DNA of 42,688 nt from Candidatus Hopanoidivorans cymbastelae (GTDB lineage: Bacteria; Actinomycetota; Acidimicrobiia; Acidimicrobiales; Hopanoidiivorantaceae), in contig JAPYNY010000017.1 in the NCBI GenBank assembly GCA_028283145.1, positions 1-42,688 of the forward strand. Direction: 5' to 3'. Shown here piece by piece: positions 35,458-42,688 of this stretch. The position numbers and the translations under genes are program-made. Below the pieces are notes generated by a model, which saw nothing but the letters and a program-made list of their open reading frames with translations, made no database searches and was not told the origin of the DNA. Numbering within the stretch: the stretch's first letter is position 1; each line of letters begins with the position of its first letter.

Positions 35458-36003
35458 ATGATTATGGAAGCAGTTGCCGGGGCAATCATTGATAGTTGTG
35501 TCTTTATTGGTTTCAGCAGCAAACCTGAATTAATTGTAGAGCATACTGAAGGAAAAAATATTTATTTCTTTAATGAGGTGGAGTATGAAGTATTCAAGCA
35601 TTATCATGTAAAATTGCGCAAGAGGAGAGAATATGCCTTAACCAAAACAGATATTGTGCTAAACAATGTGTTTAAGGCGAAAAAGATTGGTCCTAACGCT
35701 TCTACATACGATGTTTTTGAGGAGTTGAAGCATTATTTGCGTTTGGCAGATATTTCTGAGAAGCGGATAAGAGAAGAACGAACCGATATTCTGGTCGCTG
35801 CTTATGGCATTTCTTATCGGATGGATGTCGTGTCAGCTGATAATTTGTTCCGGGTGATGGAAGCTTTGTTTCCCGATCATCTTATGCTTCGCACCATTCC
35901 AGGCTTAGGCAGTCCGTTGAGTCCCGACTATTTGAAGCAGTTGAAAGCTAACCTGCGCAAACATGGGGTGGAATTGCCTATTAACCTATCTTCGGCCCCA
36001 TGA
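35458..36003 (+). CDS. PIN-like nuclease domain protein
   Basis: This 181-aa protein has the spaced acidic residues of a PIN domain: D12 in 'IIDSCVFIGF', E40 in 'FFNEVEYEVF', D110 in 'RTDILVAAYG' and D128 in 'VVSADNLF'. PIN proteins cut RNA and are often toxins. The gene is visibly more AT-rich than its neighbours, a sign of transfer. A ~45-residue C-terminal extension follows the PIN core. Two Met codons (35458, 35464) are candidate starts and no clear ribosome site is seen. The preceding gene would be the candidate antitoxin, without other support. Confidence 0.6.
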   Translation: MIMEAVAGAIIDSCVFIGFSSKPELIVEHTEGKNIYFFNEVEYEVFKHYHVKLRKRREYALTKTDIVLNNVFKAKKIGPNASTYDVFEELKHYLRLADISEKRIREERTDILVAAYGISYRMDVVSADNLFRVMEALFPDHLMLRTIPGLGSPLSPDYLKQLKANLRKHGVELPINLSSAP

Positions 36004-36100
36004 GCGGCATAGGTAGAATTTGCGTTCCCGCTCTTGATGCTTGCTCAACTGTCATTTTGCGCCGAGAGCGGCGACCTGACACGCACCTTTCCTCTTTTGT

Positions 36101-36258
36101 GTCGGCAAGGGCTTGGCTACCCTCAGCACATGGCGCGCCATTTCACGAGCTAATTCTGCTCGTTCCTGAGGGGAGAGCTTCGGGGCGAGCCGCTTTTTTG
36201 CCTGTGAAAAGGCTTTGATCGGCACTAGCACTGCTGTGCCACGGTCGGCTCTGGCCAT
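36101..36258 (-). pseudogene. cofC 5' fragment (module copy D)
   Basis: It keeps the first ~52 codons of cofC ('MARADRGTAVLVPIKAF...LRVAKPLPT') almost identical to the intact copy, then ends abruptly at 36101 in unrelated sequence. It has the start region but no catalytic remainder. Confidence 0.88.
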
Positions 36259-36303
36259 ATCTGAGATTTTAGAAGCTGTTTTGGCTGGAGTTTCAAAGCT
36301 GTA

Positions 36304-36510
36304 GTGATAGTCATCGGGGGGGGGGTAATATGGCAGGCGCGTTCAGCAGTGGTGTGGGCAGCGCAAGATTCGCGCGACATCACCTTGCAGACTTTGATCT
36401 TCACCGCCGTTCTGATGCTGATGGATGTGGCTGCTGGCGTGATTGTCTTGGCTATCACCCGAAGCAGCTAGGAGGACTTGGAGGAAACCACCCCTGATCT
36501 AGAGGGAGCT
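36304..36510 (+). pseudogene. 5' part of a pilin-like gene with G10 tract (module copy D)
   Basis: GTG 36304 begins 'VIVIGGG', then G10 shifts the frame. If the tract lost one G, the frame would join 'VIWQARSAVVWAAQDSRDI' and the membrane helix as in copy A. A second lesion is TAG 36469-36471, where copy A has CAG (Gln), before 'EDLEETTPDLEG'. Homology ends near 36505. Broken at two points, so not functional now. Confidence 0.7.
36316..36325. repeat. G10 homopolymer in pilin-like copy D
   Basis: Ten consecutive G directly after the start region. The left repeat copy reads GGGAGGGGGG at the same place, one substitution away. Confidence 0.95.
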
Positions 36511-36594
36511 ATCGCACAGCCGACAAAACGGCCTGGGACAGATCTGACAGAGTGCGTAAGGATTTGGAAAAGATAATTTCCATGGCAGATTGAC
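36510..36594 (+). pseudogene. Possible tail fragment like the 165-aa protein
   Basis: The frame reads 'DRVRKDLEKIISMAD' then stop, similar in spacing to 'NRFEKVYTDLEKVMD' at the end of the gene at 34925. Short and weak, but it suggests that more of the cargo was once duplicated. Confidence 0.25.
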
Positions 36595-36670
36595 GTGTAA
36601 AGCCTTTGGCTTGAGATGGATGGAACGGCTTGAGGAATCTTGTCTCGCTTGATGTGAGTGTCACGAGCCA

Positions 36671-36910
36671 ATGCTAAAATTGAGTGGAGGCAGTTTCAGA
36701 AGAACCACAGATGTGGATTTCATTTCACACGGGCTGCTGTCTGGGGTCAGAGATGCTGTTGCATAGTTGGTGAACGCAACAGAATCTGAACTTTTGGACC
36801 TAGTCAGCAAAGGCTACCCCAGCGTAACTATTCCACCAAAAATCGGTAAGTCAAATATGGCAAGTCAAGTATATAGTTCCCAAAATATATATTTCCCTAG
36901 GTTATGGTAA
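36671..36910 (+). pseudogene. Nucleotidyltransferase-like (AbiEii-type) relic
   Basis: The frame from ATG 36671 reads 'LKLSGGSFRRTTDVDFISHG', recalling the 'KGG...R.TxDxDF' motif of AbiEii/DUF1814 toxin nucleotidyltransferases. It meets TAG at 36764-36766, then continues in frame ('LVNATESELLDLVSKGYPSV') to TAA 36908-36910. Most of the family's length is missing. Tentative. Confidence 0.35.
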
Positions 36911-36914
36911 TCAT

Positions 36915-37919
36915 ATGAAAGTAGCTGTGATAGGCGGCGGTTCTTGGGGCACAACCATAGCTTCAATGCTGGCAGACAAGGCTGCAATAACCCTGTGGTG
37001 TCGCTCCGCTGAAGTGGTGCAATCCATCAACACCAGCCACCGAAACCCCACTTTTTTGGGAGATCTGCCCCTGTCTGTCCAGCTGTCTGCCAGCACCGAT
37101 CAAGCCGAGGTGCTCCAGCAAGCCACAGTTGTGGTAGCTGCGGTGCCGTCTCATGCATTGCGCTCGGTGATGGCCGAAGCAGCATCCTTGATCCCCCCTG
37201 AAACTGCGCTGGTAAGTTTGGTCAAGGGTTTTGAAAGAGGCACTCTCAAGCGTGGCTCAGAAATACTGGCTGAACTTTTTCCGCACAACCCCCAAGCGGT
37301 GCTGTCAGGGCCAAATCTGGCAAAAGAAACGCTTCAAAAACAGCCCACCGCCACCGTCATAGCCAGCGAAAACAGCCAGCTTGCGGCCGACCTGCAGGAT
37401 TTGTTCACAACCGCCAGCTTCAGGGTTTACACCTCAGACGACGTCAAGGGGGTGGAGTTGGCAGGCGGGCTGAAGAACGTAATCGCGCTGGCTGCTGGGA
37501 TCGTCTTGGGGCAGGGCTCAGGGCGCAACACTCAGGCTGCTTTGGTAACCAGGGGCTTGGCGGAGATGAAGAGCCTGGGTGCAGCCGTGGGAGCGAAGGC
37601 GGAAACATTTTCCGGATTGGCAGGCATCGGAGACCTCATGGCCACTTGCTTCAGCACCCAAAGCCGCAACCTGTCTGTCGGCATGGAGATAGGCAAGGGG
37701 CGAAGTTTGTCCGAAGTGGTAGCTGAGACGAAGCAGGTGGCTGAGGGAGTCAAAACTGCTGGGGTTGTCGTGGAGCTGGCCAAAACGCATGGAGTGGAGA
37801 TGCCTATCTGCCAAGAAGTTTGGGCGGTGCTTTACAACCAGCGCACCCCAGCGGAGGCATACCAAAGGTTGCTCAGTCGCCCATTACGGGCTGAGGCTGG
37901 TTCGCCTGCTGCGCCTTGA
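36915..37919 (+). CDS. gpsA: NAD(P)-dependent glycerol-3-phosphate dehydrogenase
   Basis: This 334-aa enzyme makes sn-glycerol-3-phosphate from dihydroxyacetone phosphate for phospholipid synthesis. It has the Rossmann motif 'VIGGGSWGTTIA', 'VPSHALRSV', 'SLVKGFE', 'LSGPNLAKE', the catalytic Lys region 'GVELAGGLKNVIALAAGI' and 'RNTQAALVTRGLAEM'. 'FSGLAGIGDLMATCFS...SRN' is also present. The start is ATG 36915 in an AT-rich leader; the ribosome site is weak. Confidence 0.96.
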   Translation: MKVAVIGGGSWGTTIASMLADKAAITLWCRSAEVVQSINTSHRNPTFLGDLPLSVQLSASTDQAEVLQQATVVVAAVPSHALRSVMAEAASLIPPETALVSLVKGFERGTLKRGSEILAELFPHNPQAVLSGPNLAKETLQKQPTATVIASENSQLAADLQDLFTTASFRVYTSDDVKGVELAGGLKNVIALAAGIVLGQGSGRNTQAALVTRGLAEMKSLGAAVGAKAETFSGLAGIGDLMATCFSTQSRNLSVGMEIGKGRSLSEVVAETKQVAEGVKTAGVVVELAKTHGVEMPICQEVWAVLYNQRTPAEAYQRLLSRPLRAEAGSPAAP

Positions 37920-38040
37920 GAACTTGAGAATCAGCCGTCGCCAGTTGCTGGCTGAGACTGTTTGACTAGTTCCTGCTTGATCCCGCTAGAATTCCAAACT
38001 GAAGTTCTCAACTCTCTAAAGCTCTCAGACCTCAAAACTT

Positions 38041-39330
38041 ATGTCATCCGAATTAAATATAGAACAAAGCAAATTGCACAACGAAACTGAGCGTTGGCTG
38101 CTGAAACAGGGCTTGCCGCACCTGATTGATGATTACACGGCCCGAACCGATGTGTTCACCAGAATGCTGCCGCTGATGCTGTTCCTTTTTTTCGGGGAGA
38201 CGTTACTGGCTTTTGAAGAAATAGATCATGGAGTGCACCATCTACGCGAGCCGTGGATTTTTTTTATAGATTTCATTACGGCTCTTTTCGGCATCTTCAG
38301 CACTTGGAGAGAAGCAACTATTTTCATTTCTTCGATGGTAATTTTTCTGGTGGTCGCAGCCATAGTCAACCACTTCCGCGGGCGTAGGCTGCTTCAGATC
38401 CCGGATTCCATAGGCATTCCAGAGTTGACTCTGGTAGTGCTGCTGCCCGCGTTGCTGTCTATGCTTGTGGTCAGAGAACAAGTTGTATATGTTTTCATTG
38501 TCATAGTGGGCTTCAATCTTATAGTTTTGGGGGGGGGCTATGTCTTGACCAGCTACGGGCTGATTTCAATGTTCGGCTGGTCGATAAAGTTCATGATAAG
38601 GCAGTTGGGTCAAATTTTGAATCTGGCTGCCCGCTCGTTGCCGTTGTTGTTGCTTTTTTCGGCCTTCCTTTTTTTGAACAACGAAATGTGGCAGGTAGCC
38701 GCCAATTTCACAGTCCCGTACTATGTCATTATCATGAGCATGCTGGTGTTGGTGAGTTGTGTCTTTCTGGGGGCCAGTGTGGGTGAAGAAGCTCAAAATT
38801 TGGGCAATTTTTCTTCTTGGGACGACGTGACCAGTCAAGTGAGACAAACAAATTCTCCTATCAGTACCTTGTCGCACTCCGCAGTTGGCCTTGAAGGAGA
38901 TTTCAAACCAGTGCCATTGACTTCGGGCGCCAAAATCAACGTAGTCCTGCTGCTGTTCATATCCCAGTTCGTGCGCTTTTTGTTGGCTGCCGTGCTGATG
39001 GCTGTCTTCTTTGTGTTTTTGGGTTTGCTAGCCGTGCGCCGACCCACCATTGAAACCTGGACCAACGCCGATGCAGACGCTTTGGCAATCTGGCATTTCT
39101 TTGGAAATGAAGTGATCATGACTTGGGAGCTGCTGGCTGTAGTCGGATTTATCTCGGTGCTTTCAGGTTTGCAGTTTGTTGTGTTCTCGCTGACCGACAC
39201 CGCCTACAAGGAAAGGTTTTTTAACGACATCACCGAAGAGCTAAATCATGTTCTGGCCGTCAGAAGGCTCTATCTTGTCTTGCGGGACCAGTTGAGTGCC
39301 AGTCAGCGTGGAGGAGCTTCAGTCGTATAG
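38041..39330 (+). CDS. Polytopic membrane protein of unknown function
   Basis: This 429-aa protein has about eight membrane helices: several between residues ~40 and 245, then two around 295-330 and one near 360-385, with a polar loop (~245-290) between. There are charged residues in the first helical part ('FGETLLAFEEIDHGVHH'). A G9 tract at 38529-38537 encodes 'LGGGYV'; slippage there would truncate the protein. No family was recognised. Its 3' end overlaps the convergent gene by 71 bp. Confidence 0.72.
   Translation: MSSELNIEQSKLHNETERWLLKQGLPHLIDDYTARTDVFTRMLPLMLFLFFGETLLAFEEIDHGVHHLREPWIFFIDFITALFGIFSTWREATIFISSMVIFLVVAAIVNHFRGRRLLQIPDSIGIPELTLVVLLPALLSMLVVREQVVYVFIVIVGFNLIVLGGGYVLTSYGLISMFGWSIKFMIRQLGQILNLAARSLPLLLLFSAFLFLNNEMWQVAANFTVPYYVIIMSMLVLVSCVFLGASVGEEAQNLGNFSSWDDVTSQVRQTNSPISTLSHSAVGLEGDFKPVPLTSGAKINVVLLLFISQFVRFLLAAVLMAVFFVFLGLLAVRRPTIETWTNADADALAIWHFFGNEVIMTWELLAVVGFISVLSGLQFVVFSLTDTAYKERFFNDITEELNHVLAVRRLYLVLRDQLSASQRGGASVV
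38529..38537. repeat. G9 homopolymer inside the membrane-protein gene
   Basis: Nine consecutive G, in frame at codons ~163-166. Part of the cluster of long G/C runs. Confidence 0.95.
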
Positions 39331-39757
39331 GCAGTTTTTTGACCAGACGGCTGGGCAAGTCTGGAATGCTCTGGCGCACGAACACGATGTTGTTTGGGCC
39401 CAGATGAACCAAATTAAAATCGCGGCAACGTTGGACGGCTCGCCAAAATGGCGAGTTGGCACCTTGCCAGCCCCCTAAGCCGAGTTCTTGTGCCAAGTGC
39501 TGCTTGGGCATACTGTAGCCGCTGGGGCAGTGCTCCAGCAAAAGGCTGGCTCGTCGCAAGAACCAGACGGCGGTCGGCCCTAAAGTGGGCAGCCAGAACA
39601 GCTCCACATATAGCGAGCGGGGGTGGTGGCCCTGCGGGTCGGCAACTGGGTCTTCCCAGGCCCGCAGGTGCATTAGTTGGTCAGCCAAATCGGGTGGCTG
39701 CTTATGGTAGATAGTGGTTGAGTTGGTTGAATTGGTCATATAAGTTTTGTAATACAC
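39260..39757 (-). CDS. Conserved small actinobacterial protein (winged-helix-like)
   Basis: This 165-aa protein contains 'LYVELFWLPTLGPTAVWFLRRAS', 'MPKQHLAQELGLG' and 'SPFWRAVQRCRDFNLVHLG', a pattern I recognise from conserved small actinobacterial proteins with a likely winged-helix fold. Starts at ATG 39757 or ATG 39739 are possible. It could bind DNA; nothing else can be said. Confidence 0.65.
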   Translation of the reverse strand: MYYKTYMTNSTNSTTIYHKQPPDLADQLMHLRAWEDPVADPQGHHPRSLYVELFWLPTLGPTAVWFLRRASLLLEHCPSGYSMPKQHLAQELGLGGWQGANSPFWRAVQRCRDFNLVHLGPNNIVFVRQSIPDLPSRLVKKLPIRLKLLHADWHSTGPARQDRAF

Positions 39758-39847
39758 AGGTGTTGCATGGCTGCACGCCGCGCGGCTGCAGATGGCGTGC
39801 GACTCCTGTCCCCGAATGACTTGCCAAATGCCTTAAACTGAAATGCC

Positions 39848-40648
39848 ATGGGCGAAAGCCGCGCCACGCACCTAGCTGAGCCATCTCATTTGGCGATAGC
39901 GCAAAGCTTGGTGGCAGGGGCTGAGAGAATAGCAGTTTTGACCGGGGCTGGCATTTCCACCGACTCCGGCATACCCGATTTCAGAGGGCCAGACGGGGTA
40001 TGGACTAAAGACCCTGAAGCCGAGAAGCTATCCACTATCTCCTACTATGTCTCCGACCCCCAGGTGCGCAAACGCAGTTGGAAGCGCTATACCGAGGGGC
40101 TCATCTGGAGCAACAAGTCGCCCAATGACGGGCACAAAGCCCTAGTGGAGTTGGAGCGCCAGGGCAAGCTTCACACGCTGATCACGCAAAACATTGACGG
40201 GTTGCACGAAGAGGCAGGCACCTCGCCCGAACTGTTGGTGGAAATTCACGGCACCACCAAACGCACCAGGTGTCTGTCTTGTGGCCAAGAGCTGCCCATG
40301 TCGCACACGTTGGAGCGGGTGAGACAGGGCGAAGAAGATCCCGCCTGCTTGAGCTGCGGGGGAATTTTGAAATCAGCCACCGTCTCCTTCGGGCAAAATC
40401 TAGTGCCCCAAGACATCATGAGGTCTGAGCAGGCAGCCATGAATTGCGATTTGTTTCTGGCGGTGGGCACAAGCTTGCAGGTATATCCCGTGGCTCAGTG
40501 CGTGCCCTTGGCGCACACAGCCGGGACTGAAATCATCATCATAAATGCTGAACCCACGCCGTTTGACTCGATAGCAGCGGCCCTTCTGCGTGGCAGCATC
40601 AGCGATGTGCTGCCGAAAGTCGTAGGCTGGCAGCCGCCTCAGCTGTAG
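39848..40648 (+). CDS. Sir2-family NAD-dependent protein deacylase
   Basis: This 266-aa sirtuin has the NAD motifs 'TGAGISTDSGIPDFRG' and 'TQNIDGLHEEAG', catalytic His in 'EIHGTT', zinc pairs 'CLSCG' (~139) and 'CLSCGG' (~167), and 'VGTSLQVYPVA'. It would remove acyl groups from lysines in the cytoplasm and so link metabolism to NAD. ATG 39848 gives the usual length. Confidence 0.93.
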   Translation: MGESRATHLAEPSHLAIAQSLVAGAERIAVLTGAGISTDSGIPDFRGPDGVWTKDPEAEKLSTISYYVSDPQVRKRSWKRYTEGLIWSNKSPNDGHKALVELERQGKLHTLITQNIDGLHEEAGTSPELLVEIHGTTKRTRCLSCGQELPMSHTLERVRQGEEDPACLSCGGILKSATVSFGQNLVPQDIMRSEQAAMNCDLFLAVGTSLQVYPVAQCVPLAHTAGTEIIIINAEPTPFDSIAAALLRGSISDVLPKVVGWQPPQL

Positions 40649-40734
40649 GCTCGCTTCCAACCTGCCCGCCTCCTCGTCCCCGGTGCCCCAGCCTTCAGTT
40701 TTGAATTCTTGACCAAAATGGTAGACTATTAGAT

Positions 40735-41901
40735 ATGACTTCCGCTAGAGAATTACTCAGAGCCACTAAAGCCAAGATCAGAGAAGTAACCCCAACTCAA
40801 GCTGAGGAGTTGCGCAACTCAGGAGCCCAACTGCTGGACGTGCGCGAGCAAGATGAGTTTGAGCAAGGCGCTATCCCAGGTGCTGTCCATATCCCAAGGG
40901 GTCTGCTTGAAACCAGCGTAGAAGCCCGCTTGTCGGACAAGTCCGTTCCCATCGTGGCATTTTGTGCTGGCGGCGTGCGCTCAGCTTTTGCGGCCGAGAC
41001 CTTGGCCCAGATGGGTTATCGCGATATCGTCTCCATGGATGGCGGCTTCAATCAGTGGAAAAACGAGGGACGAGACTGGAAAGTCCCCTCGGTGCTGACC
41101 GCCGAGCAGCGCAATCGCTACCATCGCCACCTGTTGTTGCCGGAAGTGGGGGAGGAAGGCCAACAGAAGCTGCTGGAATCCAAAGTGCTGTGCCTAGGCG
41201 CGGGCGGTCTAGGGTCGCCAGCTGCCTTGTATCTGGCAGCCGCCGGAGTTGGCACCTTAGGCATCGTAGACATGGATGTGGTGGACGAATCCAATCTGCA
41301 ACGTCAAATCCTGCACAATCTTGACCGCGTGGGGGAGCGCAAAGTGGATTCCGCCAAAAAGACCTTAGTGGCCCTGAACCCTGACGTCAATGTGGTGCTG
41401 CACGACATGCGCCTAGACGCCAGCAACGTGCTGAATGTTATAGCCGACTACGACCTCATCGTGGACGGGGCCGACAACTTCCCGGTGCGCTATCTGTTGA
41501 ATGATGCTTCGGTGAAGCTGGGGATTCCGGTGGTGCATGGCTCGATTTTCAGGTTTGAGGGCATGGTTACCGTGTTTGACCCCAAGTCGGGCCCCACCTA
41601 TCGAGATATGGTGCCTGAGGCCCCGCCGGCTGAGTTGGCCCCTAGTTGTGCCGAAGCTGGCGTGCTGGGAGCATTGCCTGGCGTAGTGGGCACGCTTCAA
41701 GCGATAGAGGCCTTGAAGTATCTGCTGGGCTACGGAGATTCGCTGGCGGGCAGATTGCTGGCTTTTGACGCCACCGAGATGAGCTTCAGAGAATACAAAA
41801 TCAACCCAGACCCGGCCAACGAAATTATCTGGGAGAACCGCGACCGGATTGAAGTGGCCGACTTGGACGGGCTCTGCGCACCAGTGCCTCTCAGCAGTTA
41901 G
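40735..41901 (+). CDS. Rhodanese-ThiF/MoeB fusion (MoeZ-like adenylyltransferase/sulfurtransferase)
   Basis: This 388-aa protein has an N-terminal rhodanese domain (~15-120) with active-site 'FCAGGVRS'. It is followed by an E1-like adenylyltransferase domain (~125-375) with 'LGAGGLGSPAALYLAAAGVG', 'ESNLQRQILHN' and 'VDGADNFPVRYLLND', and a conserved 'APSCAEAGVLG'. Such proteins activate the C-terminus of small sulfur carriers for molybdopterin, thiamine or cysteine synthesis. In the usual actinobacterial MoeZ the rhodanese domain is C-terminal, so the order here is reversed. Its sulfur-carrier partner is not in the window. Confidence 0.88.
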   Translation: MTSARELLRATKAKIREVTPTQAEELRNSGAQLLDVREQDEFEQGAIPGAVHIPRGLLETSVEARLSDKSVPIVAFCAGGVRSAFAAETLAQMGYRDIVSMDGGFNQWKNEGRDWKVPSVLTAEQRNRYHRHLLLPEVGEEGQQKLLESKVLCLGAGGLGSPAALYLAAAGVGTLGIVDMDVVDESNLQRQILHNLDRVGERKVDSAKKTLVALNPDVNVVLHDMRLDASNVLNVIADYDLIVDGADNFPVRYLLNDASVKLGIPVVHGSIFRFEGMVTVFDPKSGPTYRDMVPEAPPAELAPSCAEAGVLGALPGVVGTLQAIEALKYLLGYGDSLAGRLLAFDATEMSFREYKINPDPANEIIWENRDRIEVADLDGLCAPVPLSS

Positions 41902-41934
41902 TCGCGAGCCCAGCCAGGCGAGCCAGACGGCAGC

Positions 41935-42688
41935 CTAGCCAACCCTGACAGTCTTGCAGCCCAGGAAAGTCGACCTGGTTGTGGCGTAGTTGGTGTCGCT
42001 GGCCCAGGCACAGAATTCGTGGTTTCCAGCGGTCAAGCCTGAGACTTTCACCTCCCAGGCTCTCTCAGCAGCCAGTTCATTGACGGAATTCTTGAATTCG
42101 GCGCGCTCCAGATTTGCCAGGGTGTTGGGCAGATAGCTGGAAGTGTTGCTGGGGAGCTTGCGCGTCAGCACCCTGATCTCCACAGGTTCAAAGATATTGT
42201 CAATGTCGTAGGCCCAGCCCGTCAAGGTAGCAGTTCCATCAGCCGAAGCGGTCAGCGCCTCAAAAGCAGCGCTGGGTTTTTGCGGCAAAGCCCCGATCAG
42301 TCGGCAGTCTGCCAACAGGCGGTTTTCGCCGTCATCCACAAACAGACACACCGAATGCGAACCCATCGGCACATTCAAGGCATTGCTGAAGCCAAAAGCT
42401 CCCGTGGCAGACCTGGTGGCACTGGTTTGAATCGTCATTTGGCGGTTGAGGTTGCCACGCTTGACAGTGGTCTCGTCAATCAAAAATTCAATCGACAAGT
42501 TATCGCTGGGTATGGCAATGGCCGTGCCTGTGGCATACAGCACGCCGTCTTGATACATCAGGGAGTCCAAGCTGCCAGTCAAGTCGTAAGTGTCGGGCTG
42601 CAATCTTTCAGGTGGAATATAGGGCTGCGGATTGCTCGCTGGCGGACTTGGCTGCGGTGATGGTGTGGGCGACGGCGATGGCGTGGGG
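41935..42688 (-). CDS. Secreted Pro-rich protein, 3' part (5' end beyond the window)
   Basis: The frame is open to the right edge. The edge-proximal part is a Pro/Ser/Thr linker ('PTPSPSPTPSPQPSPP'). Two beta-type modules follow: 'DLTGSLDSLMYQDGVLYATG' and 'ALTASADGTATLTGWAYDIDN'. The end reads 'NHEFCAWASDTNY...LGCKTVRVG'. These match repeated extracellular modules ('GWAYDPD...', '..CxWA...LGC') of actinobacterial cell-wall proteins. TTG 42603 is not the real start. The N-terminal domain is unknown. Confidence 0.7.
   Translation of the reverse strand, partial: PTPSPSPTPSPQPSPPASNPQPYIPPERLQPDTYDLTGSLDSLMYQDGVLYATGTAIAIPSDNLSIEFLIDETTVKRGNLNRQMTIQTSATRSATGAFGFSNALNVPMGSHSVCLFVDDGENRLLADCRLIGALPQKPSAAFEALTASADGTATLTGWAYDIDNIFEPVEIRVLTRKLPSNTSSYLPNTLANLERAEFKNSVNELAAERAWEVKVSGLTAGNHEFCAWASDTNYATTRSTFLGCKTVRVG

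Larger units (their letters stand above)
36101..36407. repeat. 307-bp direct repeat, right copy
   Basis: Right member of the pair with 33177-33483. Recombination between the two would remove 2924 bp, including the methylase-like fragment, the hypothetical gene and the PIN-like gene, and would leave one cofC-pilin divergent junction. Confidence 0.92.

Noticed and set aside
33366-36510. Fragments C and D as silent donor cassettes
   Set aside because: They contain only the conserved N-terminal part and no variable middle, so they cannot supply diversity; they look like plain relics.

Overview
The window looks like a chromosomal segment of a moderate-GC actinobacterium, most plausibly an Acidimicrobiia-like lineage. 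This is inferred from a coenzyme F420 gene (cofC) beside gpsA, a luciferase-like monooxygenase, a mycothiol-type maleylpyruvate isomerase family protein, many SDR, DUF35-thiolase and SnoaL-like genes, frequent GTG/TTG starts, and an ispH/der divergent pair. No 16S or other species marker is present.

Layout. 1-4.1 kb: two tandem paralogous surface/secreted proteins with Ca-binding RTX nonapeptide repeats. The second is broken by one in-frame TGA and is followed by a fragment of another secreted protein that runs into the 3' end of ispH. 4.0-10.3 kb: housekeeping and signalling genes: ispH, der, a membrane SpoIIE-type phosphatase, a small zinc-ribbon membrane protein, tRNA-Pro(GGG), and an ECF sigma factor with a downstream single-pass membrane protein. 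10.6-28.9 kb: a long catabolic/redox region containing SnoaL-like proteins, dinB, a DUF35 + thiolase-like pair, enoyl-CoA hydratase, four SDRs, a cyclase-family hydrolase, an LLM flavin oxidoreductase, an alpha/beta hydrolase and an AhpD-like protein. It suggests CoA-ester, steroid-like or xenobiotic breakdown, but no substrate can be named.

29.1-36.9 kb is the most unusual part. A two-gene module, a membrane-anchored Cys-rich 'pilin-like' protein converging on cofC with overlapping stop codons, occurs in four copies in mixed orientation. Only one cofC (32744-33334) and one full-length pilin-like gene (29188-30120) are intact. A second pilin-like copy keeps a long open frame but has lost its N-terminal membrane segment and has a different middle region. 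The other pieces are relics broken by frameshifts, stops and two decayed IS1595-type transposases. A 2.9-kb period is bounded by 307-bp direct repeats (33177-33483 and 36101-36407) differing at about six positions. Between them lie foreign-looking genes: a C-terminal methylase-like fragment, a 165-aa unknown and a PIN-like nuclease. A nucleotidyltransferase-like relic follows. G/C homopolymers of 9-10 bases cluster at 31.1, 33.9, 36.3 and 38.5 kb, a pattern typical of slippage-prone contingency loci.

36.9-42.7 kb: gpsA, a polytopic membrane protein, a conserved small protein, a Sir2 deacetylase, a rhodanese-ThiF (MoeZ-like) fusion, and the 3' part of a Pro-rich secreted protein that runs off the window.

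All assignments come from reading translations and motifs by eye. No database search was possible.
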